This document shows, in pieces, positions 1-5,319 of a stretch of DNA of 6,305 nucleotides; position 1 is the stretch's first letter; each line of letters starts with the position of its first letter. Origin of the DNA: an uncultured Prevotella sp. (GTDB taxonomy: Bacteria; Bacteroidota; Bacteroidia; Bacteroidales; Bacteroidaceae); contig CAJLYG010000181.1 of the NCBI GenBank assembly GCA_905210845.1, forward strand, positions 1 to 6,305, written 5' to 3'. Below the pieces are notes generated by a model, which had not been told where the DNA came from, ran no database searches, and saw only the letters and a program-made list of their open reading frames with translations. The position numbers and the translations under genes are program-made.

Positions 1-1
1 C

Positions 2-166
2 ACAGAGTACACCCACCTGAAGAATGGCGGTCGCGTGATCGTCCTCAAGGAGGGAAAACGTGGCTTCGACACGTGGATCCACCAACGTGAAGGGGAGATC
101 CTGGACAAGACCACCTATCCTGACAGCTATGTCAAGGACGATTGGACCAAACGTCCCAATCGCTAA
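2..166 (+). CDS. C-terminal end of an unrecognised protein (5' truncated)
   Basis: An open frame enters from the left edge and ends at TAA 164-166, giving 54 residues that end in KRPNR. The frame is judged coding because it is open from the edge, has protein-like composition (alternating hydrophobic and charged residues such as RVIVLKEGKRG, then an aromatic-rich tail with DTWIHQ and YVKDDW), and stops just before the convergent regulator gene, 43 bp away. I do not recognise the family. The visible part has no membrane segment and no C-terminal sorting motif that I can identify. The polar, Trp/Tyr-rich tail would suit a soluble or exported protein, but this is only an impression. No T-tracted terminator is evident in the short gap that follows. 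Confidence 0.6.
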   Translation, partial: TEYTHLKNGGRVIVLKEGKRGFDTWIHQREGEILDKTTYPDSYVKDDWTKRPNR

Positions 167-209
167 GCAATTTCATCACGATTGGCAAGCCATTTCAACG
201 CACTCCCTG

Positions 210-1244
210 TCATTTTCCGTCAGGGATGCGGGGATAGCCTTTTTCCACCAACCGATCGGCGAGGAACCGCTGTAAGTCCTCGCCCACGGGCACGTTCAAC
301 TTACGGCGGATATGCGTGCGTACCACATCGATATTATTCTCTGTCTTGCCAAGCAACTTGCTGATCTCACCTCGTTTCTTGCCCTGAAGGATCAGGCAGC
401 ACACGTCCCTTTCCGATTTCGTCAGGTCAGGAAAGAGAATGCTGAGATCATTGGCCTCACCCAAGTGGTTTTTCAAATACAGATGTACGGCGTTGATGAT
501 ATTACGTTGCGACTTAGGGGTGAACATCGCGAACAGGCGATCCACGTCGTCAGATGTCGGATGATTATTGTTACTCATCCGCAAATAGCCCTCGATCTCC
601 CGCTCGTTGAGCCTCACCGCCTGCATCAGAGCCGCCCCCCAATAATGCATGGTCTTGTTGTCATCTGACACCTTCTTCACATTGCGCCGCAGGACCTCGC
701 CCACCACGCAGATGAAAAGCTCCACAAACACGAAAAAACAGAACACTCGCCAAAGCGCGGGCTCATTCAGGTAGACAGCCGTCAGCCCGTAAACGACTAA
801 GCTAATGGCAGCAATGATGAAGGGCGTGATCCTCACAAAAGCCATCACAAGGAAGAAGATCCCGAACACTGTCGTGATCTGATTGCTGATGATCAGGTAG
901 ATGTAGTGGGGAACATCGTGCATCGTGGCATAGAAATAATAGCGCGTGGCGATGCAACCCTGCGAGACAATGGTGACAAGTGACATGGCCTGGGGGACGG
1001 TTAAACGGTGCTTAAGGTACATGATAAATGCTGCCAAGCAAACCAATAGATGAATGCCGCTCACCGTGAGGGGAAGTGGAAGGTGCAAACCGCCCATGTC
1101 CAGAAACTGCATAGAGACAGACACAACCACAAGGACGACATGGAGGAGATAGACAATCACGCGCTGCCGCTCGATGGCATTGCTAGCACGCGACTGCATG
1201 AAAGCGGAAAATATCTTATTCAAAGGGAGTGGAAATAATACCAT
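210..1244 (-). CDS. Membrane-anchored LuxR-type helix-turn-helix transcriptional regulator
   Basis: This 344-aa protein appears to be a one-component regulator fixed in the inner membrane. Residues about 29-184 contain roughly six hydrophobic segments (near 29-48, 58-77, 84-101, 114-136, 138-158 and 164-184). A charged cytoplasmic linker follows (about 185-272), then a LuxR/GerE-type DNA-binding domain at about 273-318. That domain shows the usual pattern: LTKSERDVCCLILQGKK, then GEISKLLGKTENNIDVVR, then the recognition-helix end HIRRKLNV. No receiver domain or histidine-kinase domain is present, so signal input must come through the membrane part or a partner. ATG at 1242-1244 gives the full hydrophobic region; an internal ATG at 1197-1199 (Met16) would also keep all segments and cannot be excluded. 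A candidate promoter lies about 95 bp upstream. The gene is divergent from the small-protein gene and convergent with the partial gene on the left. The stop is TGA at 210-212. The ligand and target genes are unknown. Confidence 0.88.
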   Translation of the reverse strand: MVLFPLPLNKIFSAFMQSRASNAIERQRVIVYLLHVVLVVVSVSMQFLDMGGLHLPLPLTVSGIHLLVCLAAFIMYLKHRLTVPQAMSLVTIVSQGCIATRYYFYATMHDVPHYIYLIISNQITTVFGIFFLVMAFVRITPFIIAAISLVVYGLTAVYLNEPALWRVFCFFVFVELFICVVGEVLRRNVKKVSDDNKTMHYWGAALMQAVRLNEREIEGYLRMSNNNHPTSDDVDRLFAMFTPKSQRNIINAVHLYLKNHLGEANDLSILFPDLTKSERDVCCLILQGKKRGEISKLLGKTENNIDVVRTHIRRKLNVPVGEDLQRFLADRLVEKGYPRIPDGK

Positions 1245-1340
1245 TTCACGTACTTTCTTTCATCAATTCCTTACATCAAACCCAACCGAAAGCAGCAGCA
1301 ACTTACCCCAGCTACTGTCTGCCGATTAGTAAACACGCTG

Positions 1341-1372
1341 CAAAAATAAAGATTTTAGCCCACACTCGCAAG
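1341..1372 (-). promoter_or_regulatory. Candidate Bacteroidetes promoter for the regulator gene
   Basis: Read on the minus strand, CTTG (1372-1369) matches the Bacteroidetes -33 TTTG at three of four positions. A 20-bp spacer follows, then TATTTTTG (1348-1341), which matches the -7 consensus TAnnTTTG fully and is followed by C. The spacing fits known Bacteroides promoters. Transcription would begin near 1335, giving a leader of about 90 nt before the regulator ATG at 1244. The consensus is established; its use here is inferred. Confidence 0.5.
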
Positions 1373-1375
1373 TAT

Positions 1376-1413
1376 TTTTTAGGTGTTTTTAAGCCGTCTT
1401 TAAGGTTTTTAGG
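1376..1413. repeat. Helically phased T-tract repeats (TTTTTAGG-like)
   Basis: Four related units occur one helical turn apart on the plus strand: TTTTTAGG at 1376, TTTTTAAG at 1386, CTTTAAGG at 1398 and TTTTTAGG at 1406. A related TTTTAGCC sits at 1353, inside the candidate promoter spacer. The 10-12 bp steps put the tracts on one face of the DNA, as in intrinsically bent DNA or a multi-site protein-binding region. They lie directly upstream of the candidate regulator promoter's -33 element, so an UP-element-like or autoregulatory role is possible. Confidence 0.5.
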
Positions 1414-1478
1414 GTACAAATAAGATACAAAATATCGCCAAACAAAGATTAGGAATAGAAATAAAGTTCAATCTTTCG

Positions 1479-1487
1479 TAATTTTGC
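1479..1487 (+). promoter_or_regulatory. Candidate -7 box for the small acidic protein gene
   Basis: TAATTTTGC fits the Bacteroidetes -7 consensus TAnnTTTGC exactly. No good TTTG lies 19-21 bp upstream, so the -33 half is weak or absent. Transcription would start near 1493 and leave a leader of about 155 nt. This is the best plus-strand match in the intergenic region, but it rests on a single box. Confidence 0.35.
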
Positions 1488-1649
1488 ATCGTGATTCGGA
1501 GACGACATGACAATCGTATAACGAAAGAAAACAACGGACATTTATATGACTAACGGAAAGAAAATACTATTGAGATAACTAAATAAGTTTATCCGCGCGG
1601 ACTGCCATGTGCATGTTCGTCGCTCTATAACCTCCAACCAAACAAGAAC

Positions 1650-1841
1650 ATGAAGAAGTATCAGAAACCCGCCATCCGTATCATTCACGTTGAACAGCAA
1701 ACCAGACTCCTCACAGGATCACTCTCCATGGGCATCAGTGATGAACCCCCCACCGGTCCTGCTCTATCCAAGGACGCTCCCCTGTACAATGAAGACGACG
1801 AGGCTGAGGATGCCTCCGAGATCTGGGGAATTGACAAGTAA
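1650..1841 (+). CDS. Small acidic KKYxKPxI-type protein, function unknown
   Basis: The 63-aa product starts MKKYQKPAIRIIHVEQQ, then LLTGSLSMG, and ends in a Pro-rich, strongly acidic tail (YNEDDEAEDASEIWGIDK). I recall small Prevotella proteins with this plan (MKKYxKPxI, a short basic/hydrophobic stretch, an LLxGS-like step, then a variable acidic tail with Trp) as abundant hypothetical proteins; that is from memory and not searched. There is no classical signal peptide, membrane helix or cysteine. The conserved-looking N-terminal half followed by a variable tail resembles the leader/core plan of precursor peptides, but no modification or export gene is visible nearby. It is divergent from the membrane LuxR-type regulator and codirectional with the propeller gene 149 bp downstream. 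ATG 1650 is chosen because MKKYQKP is the typical beginning. An overlapping frame at 1690-1974 is a shadow. Confidence 0.7.
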   Translation: MKKYQKPAIRIIHVEQQTRLLTGSLSMGISDEPPTGPALSKDAPLYNEDDEAEDASEIWGIDK

Positions 1842-1877
1842 AGATCGGATCCTTTACACAGGACATCCGAAGGCAAG

Positions 1878-1903
1878 CTGTTACGTAATGCGTTGCGTAG
1901 CAG
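1878..1903 (+). other. Possible stem-loop after the small-protein gene
   Basis: CTGTTACG (1878-1885) can pair with CGTAGCAG (1896-1903) over 8 bp, including one U-G wobble, around a 10-nt loop. No T-run follows, so this is not a standard intrinsic terminator; it might be a weak 3' end or a processing structure. A smaller imperfect hairpin with arms CGGAT/ATCCG sits just before it at 1846-1869. Confidence 0.25.
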
Positions 1904-1917
1904 TTTGCCAACGAAGG

Positions 1918-1949
1918 CTTGGAGATTCTTGCGTCTTTTATTTACTTTG
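1918..1949 (+). promoter_or_regulatory. Candidate promoter for the propeller-protein gene
   Basis: CTTG (1918-1921) stands 20 bp before TTACTTTG (1942-1949), which is followed by C. Each element has one mismatch to the Bacteroidetes -33 TTTG and -7 TAnnTTTG consensus, and the spacing is right. Transcription would start near 1955, giving a leader of only about 35 nt. If correct, the propeller gene has its own promoter separate from the small-protein gene. Confidence 0.4.
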
Positions 1950-1960
1950 CATGATGCAAA
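1946..1960. promoter_or_regulatory. 15-bp palindrome overlapping the -7 box (possible operator)
   Basis: TTTGCAT (1946-1952) and ATGCAAA (1954-1960) are exact inverted repeats around one central G. The palindrome covers the end of the candidate -7 box and the predicted transcription start, where a bound dimeric repressor would block transcription. No matching regulator is proven; the LuxR-type protein nearby is one candidate. Confidence 0.4.
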
Positions 1961-1991
1961 TCAACGTAATATGACGCAAATCAACGCAATA
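1952..1991 (+). repeat. 20-bp tandem duplication abutting the propeller start codon
   Basis: TGATGCAAATCAACGTAATA (1952-1971) is followed directly by TGACGCAAATCAACGCAATA (1972-1991), identical at 18 of 20 positions; both differences are T to C. The end of each copy forms ATATGA. As a result, mini-frame 1 (ATG 1951 or 1954 to TGA 1972-1974) encodes MMQINVI, mini-frame 2 (ATG 1971 to TGA 1992-1994) encodes MTQINAI, and the stop of each overlaps the next start as ATGA, the last being the propeller ATG at 1991. Whether the mini-frames are translated is unknown. Confidence 0.75.
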
Positions 1992-3607
1992 TGAAAAAAG
2001 CACTTGGAATATTATTACTGGCATCATTAGGTCTTCATGCCATGGGACAGATTGTCCAAAGGGAAAGACCAGCAGAATGGAAGAATCTCACGGAAGGTGG
2101 AAGGTTCATGGACAGGATCCTGCCCATGCCCAATGGGAAGACAGGACACGGACTGTGGGGAGCTGCAGAAGTACAAAACCGTTTTATTGACAATGGCTTG
2201 GAGCAATCAGGAATGTCGTTCTGGGGAGGCAACATCCTCAAGGACGCAAAGGGAACCTACCACCTGTTTGTGGCAGGATGGCCAGAGAACTCTCCCCGCG
2301 GGCACATGTTCTGGTCGAATTCCACCGTCTATCATGCGACCTGCGACAATCCCATCGGACCGTTCCGGGTCATCGGCAGCATTGGGAAAGGCCATAACCC
2401 TGAGGCTTACCAGCTTGGGGATGGCAGGATTATCGTCTATGTTATCGATGGCTATTACATAGCTAACTCCCTCAACAGTCCGGTCTGGACATACGGGAAA
2501 TTCCAGTTTGACCCACGCGACAGGAAGATTATCGAGGGGCTCAGCAACCTTACCTTCACCCGACGGCAGGACGGATCCTTCCTCATGGTATGCAGAGGCG
2601 GTGGGATCTGGATCAGCAGGGATGGACTGTCTATATGGGAACAGATCTCCGACCATCGGGTTTATCCACCCATAGACGGACGTTTTGAGGATCCCGTCGT
2701 ATGGAGGGACTCCTTACAATACCATCTCATCGTCAACGACTGGTTAGGACGGATTGCCTATTACGAGCGATCCCTTGACGGGCTACACTGGATCGTAGAG
2801 CCCGGTGAGGCATATCTGCCAGGATGCTCTGTCCATCCAGACGGGCAAGTAGAACATTGGTTTAAGTACGAACGCCCTAAAATCCGCCAAGACAAGCAAG
2901 GAAGGGCGTGCCAGATTAACTTTGCCGTCATTGACACGATCAAATGGGAGGACCATCCAAACGACCGACATAGCTCGAAGAACATTTCCATCCCCTTGAA
3001 TCCAGGCATGCAAATGGAGATCACGAACACGACTCCCATCACCAACAAGACAAAGCATATCAACCTTCTCATCAAGGGAGAAGAGGGGTTCAACCCACAA
3101 AAAGACTTGGACATTTCAAGCCTAAGGTTCGGTAGTTTCCAGGAAGTAGACTACGGACGGGGCGCAAAAGTCGTCAGAACCCAAGGAAAAGGAAACGACC
3201 TATTGCTCACTTTCCCCTTCAAAGGGACAGGGATCGATGCCAAGGAATGGGCTCCCAAACTTATAGGGAAGAAGAAAAAAGAAGCAGGAGGCAACATGGT
3301 ATTCGGGTATGCCCGTCGTCCTGACATCGACTACGAGCCCATGATCCTATCTGCCCGTCGTCCTGTCGTCGATTCCCTCACCCAGAAAGTAAGCGTAGAG
3401 ATCAAGAACTACGGTATCAAAGCATCCCAGCCTGTAGAGGTAGAAGTCATTGCCGGCAACCGTTCTCTCGGCAAAATGCCCTTGACTGCCTTAAAACCCT
3501 ACCAGACATACACGCTGAAAACGGATGCTACGGCTACGAAAGAGTCACCCTTCATCGTCCGCTTCCTGTTCCACGGGAAAGTGCTTGACGAGAACCAGTT
3601 TATGTAA
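1991..3607 (+). CDS. Secreted five-bladed beta-propeller protein, glycoside hydrolase (GH43/GH117-like)
   Basis: This 538-aa protein probably acts on a carbohydrate outside the cytoplasm. A signal peptide ends near residue 20 (MKKALGILLLASLGLHAMGQ); there is no lipobox Cys. Five blade-like repeats follow: FWGGNILKDAKGTYHLF (77-93), GHNPEAYQLGDGRIIVY (134-150), LSNLTFTRRQDGSFLMV (184-200), FEDPVVWRDSLQYHLIV (232-248) and YERPKIRQDKQGRA (293-306). This spacing fits the five-bladed fold of GH43, GH117 and related families. ISRDGL and RSLDGLHW are inter-blade motifs typical of these folds. After about residue 345 comes a small beta-rich domain with SLRFG (377-381), then a C-terminal Ig/CARDB-like domain (about 450-538, VSVEIKNYG). 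E233 and D234 are plausible active-site acids, but the positions where GH43 has Asp in blades 1 and 2 read GGN and HNP, so family and activity are uncertain. The gene has its own leader and is convergent with susD. Confidence 0.75.
   Translation: MKKALGILLLASLGLHAMGQIVQRERPAEWKNLTEGGRFMDRILPMPNGKTGHGLWGAAEVQNRFIDNGLEQSGMSFWGGNILKDAKGTYHLFVAGWPENSPRGHMFWSNSTVYHATCDNPIGPFRVIGSIGKGHNPEAYQLGDGRIIVYVIDGYYIANSLNSPVWTYGKFQFDPRDRKIIEGLSNLTFTRRQDGSFLMVCRGGGIWISRDGLSIWEQISDHRVYPPIDGRFEDPVVWRDSLQYHLIVNDWLGRIAYYERSLDGLHWIVEPGEAYLPGCSVHPDGQVEHWFKYERPKIRQDKQGRACQINFAVIDTIKWEDHPNDRHSSKNISIPLNPGMQMEITNTTPITNKTKHINLLIKGEEGFNPQKDLDISSLRFGSFQEVDYGRGAKVVRTQGKGNDLLLTFPFKGTGIDAKEWAPKLIGKKKKEAGGNMVFGYARRPDIDYEPMILSARRPVVDSLTQKVSVEIKNYGIKASQPVEVEVIAGNRSLGKMPLTALKPYQTYTLKTDATATKESPFIVRFLFHGKVLDENQFM
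3311..3365 (+). repeat. In-frame 13-bp direct repeat inside the propeller gene
   Basis: GCCCGTCGTCCTG occurs at 3311-3323 and again at 3353-3365, 42 bp apart and in the same frame. Both copies encode ARRP (residues 441-444 and 455-458), at the junction between the middle beta domain and the C-terminal Ig-like domain. It may be chance reuse of codons or a remnant of a small duplication. Confidence 0.4.
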
Positions 3608-3621
3608 ACCAGGGCAAGCAT

Positions 3622-3660
3622 AAAAAAAACTGTGGATGGAAGACAAGCCCCATCCACAGT
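3622..3660 (-). terminator. Intrinsic terminator for the susCD operon
   Basis: An 11-bp perfect stem (ACTGTGGATGG at 3629-3639 with CCATCCACAGT at 3650-3660) and a 10-nt loop sit between the convergent stop codons. On the minus strand the stem runs directly into eight T residues (complement of the A-run 3622-3629), the form of a rho-independent terminator for susD. On the plus strand no T-run follows, so it should work poorly as a terminator for the propeller gene. Confidence 0.85.
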
Positions 3661-3682
3661 CATCATGAAAAAAAGAACGCGT

Positions 3683-5314
3683 TTACTTGTAATTAGGATC
3701 TTGCTCCAGAACGCCACCAGCCTTATCTATTTCCGTCTGTGGGATCGGGAAGAAATAGAAAGCAGGCTTATATACTTTCACATAAGTAGGCTGTGCAGGA
3801 TCTGCAAAGTTGTTGATCTTATCCATCAGGTGCCAACGCTTCAGCTGGAAGTAGCGCAATCCCTCGAAGCATGTCTCGACACGCCACTCATTGCGGATCC
3901 GTTCGCGAAGCTGTGCTTGGGTGATACCTGCCTGAATGTCAGGTTGACCAGAACGCTCACGTACTTTATTGATCGCAGCCAAAGCCTTTTCTGTCGGACC
4001 ATTGGCCTCATTCTCAGCCTCAGCCAGCATCAACAAGACATGGGCATACCGTACTAAGACAATGTCAGCATCACTCACGGTTGAATAATCAGGCATAGAC
4101 TTGGTTGGCTGTACCAGTTTCGTCATATTGAATCCCGTTGTGAACGATGTTGTATACGTGGCATCTGAATTGTCCGCATATTCTGGGAAAGCAAGGATAC
4201 CACTGTGGTACAGGCTTTGGAACAGGCGACTGTCCCTATTCTTAAACAGTTTCTCGCGCTCAGCCTGAACGGCAGGATCACGTGAAACGCCTTTTGCTGC
4301 CAACAGAGACTCATCGGGATGGACAGCCAAAGGAGACTTGTCCCAACTGAGTCCATCCGTGCATTCGAAGGCATCCACCAAGTCACGCGTCGGACACTCC
4401 ACAGCCCAGTTGCCAAAGTAAAGATCCAGGTCATTTGTTAGGTTCGGCGCCAAATAGCGGCAAGAGAACATGATCTCAGGTGAAGACGTCTGCTTAGAGC
4501 TAATGAAATTATCACGAACCGTTTCCGCAAGGGAATAACCCTTTATCGACTCAAGGATCGGAACGATCTCCTGCATCTTCGAAGTGATCGCATTACCGCT
4601 GTCGTCATAAGCATTGAAGAGAAGAACCCTTGCTTTCAGAGCCTTGACAGCCCCTGCCGTGAAATGGCCAGACACATCGGAGCTGTTATACGTTGCGTCA
4701 GACAGTCCTGCGATGGCATCATTATAATCCGAAAGGATCTGGTTTAGGATCTCATCCCGGCTTGCCTTGGGAACCGTATACATATTGTCAAGGTTCAAGG
4801 TGCTGGTTACTAATGGAACCTGACGATAGCATTGATACAGCCAAGCATAGCAGTAGCCCCGCCAAGCCTTGCACTCAGCCATCATACGCGACTTTTCTGC
4901 TTCCGTCATGTCTGTCCCCTTATAACTGGCAAGGTGTTCCATCAACGTGTTGGCACGGTTGATGATCACATAACAGTTATTATAGATATAGGTCACAAAG
5001 CCACCAGTGTTCGGGTCAAGGTCGCCCGTTGCTATGGTCTTTGAGTTACCATAAGTAGACTCATCGTATTGAGTGTTCGCATTATCTGTCAAGCCGTCAT
5101 AGCAAGCTTGAATCTCAGAGAGGACACCCGGCCATGAATATACATAAGAGTACACGCCTGCCAAGGCTGATTCGAAATCACTCTTCCTCTGCCAGAACGA
5201 AGACTCAGACGGCGTACCCGTGGGATCTTTCTGCAGGAAGTCATCACTGCAAGATGAAACAGTTGCCAGAAGAACGGCAAACAGTATATATAATCCTTTT
5301 TTCATAATTGTCAT
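3683..5314 (-). CDS. susD: SusD/RagB family surface glycan-binding lipoprotein
   Basis: The 543-aa product is a typical SusD-like lipoprotein that caps the SusC transporter and helps capture oligosaccharides at the cell surface. The N-terminus is a lipoprotein signal peptide with lipobox VSSC; Cys22 is followed by SDD, an acidic patch of the kind that directs surface export in Bacteroidetes. FLQKDPTGTPSESSFW (26-41) is the family's usual mature start. TPR-like helices include AWRGYCYAWLYQCY (150-163) and VRYAHVLLMLAEAENEA (421-437). The C-terminal RagB/SusD domain shows INKVRERSG (448-456), NEWRVETCFEGLRYFQLKRW (475-494) and the end PIPQTEID...LEQDPNYK. Length is normal. Met1 (5314) or Met4 (5305, giving MKKGLYILF) may be the true start; Met4 looks the more typical. 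It begins 5-14 bp after the susC stop and ends at the terminator. The substrate cannot be read from sequence. Confidence 0.95.
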   Translation of the reverse strand: MTIMKKGLYILFAVLLATVSSCSDDFLQKDPTGTPSESSFWQRKSDFESALAGVYSYVYSWPGVLSEIQACYDGLTDNANTQYDESTYGNSKTIATGDLDPNTGGFVTYIYNNCYVIINRANTLMEHLASYKGTDMTEAEKSRMMAECKAWRGYCYAWLYQCYRQVPLVTSTLNLDNMYTVPKASRDEILNQILSDYNDAIAGLSDATYNSSDVSGHFTAGAVKALKARVLLFNAYDDSGNAITSKMQEIVPILESIKGYSLAETVRDNFISSKQTSSPEIMFSCRYLAPNLTNDLDLYFGNWAVECPTRDLVDAFECTDGLSWDKSPLAVHPDESLLAAKGVSRDPAVQAEREKLFKNRDSRLFQSLYHSGILAFPEYADNSDATYTTSFTTGFNMTKLVQPTKSMPDYSTVSDADIVLVRYAHVLLMLAEAENEANGPTEKALAAINKVRERSGQPDIQAGITQAQLRERIRNEWRVETCFEGLRYFQLKRWHLMDKINNFADPAQPTYVKVYKPAFYFFPIPQTEIDKAGGVLEQDPNYK

Positions 5315-5319
5315 TTCAT

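Larger units (their letters stand above)
1245..1649. other. Divergent intergenic regulatory region
   Basis: These 405 bp lie between the divergent starts of the regulator and the small acidic protein. I see no convincing gene here: the plus-strand frame 1229-1423 has low-complexity, unlike-protein content and starts inside the regulator's start region. The region is AT-rich and holds a candidate minus-strand promoter (1341-1372), phased T-tracts (1376-1413), a plus-strand -7 box (1479-1487) and a GC-rich 10-bp palindrome TCCGCGCGGA (1592-1601) in otherwise AT-rich sequence. The distance from the plus-strand -7 box to the ATG at 1650 implies a leader of about 155 nt. I recognise no riboswitch or tRNA in it. 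Confidence 0.6.

Noticed and set aside
167..209. Terminator between the left partial gene and the regulator
   Set aside because: Only a 4-bp TGGC/GCCA pairing is visible and no T-run follows.
312..668. 118-aa plus-strand frame opposite the regulator
   Set aside because: It is a mirror of the helix-turn-helix and linker coding region and has no independent support.
1690..1974. 94-aa plus-strand frame overlapping the small acidic protein
   Set aside because: It overlaps the MKKYQKP frame and has shadow-like composition. Only its last codons matter, as the first mini-frame of the repeat leader.
2207..2656. 149-aa minus-strand frame inside the propeller gene
   Set aside because: It is antisense to clear propeller blade motifs and has no start context or domain of its own.
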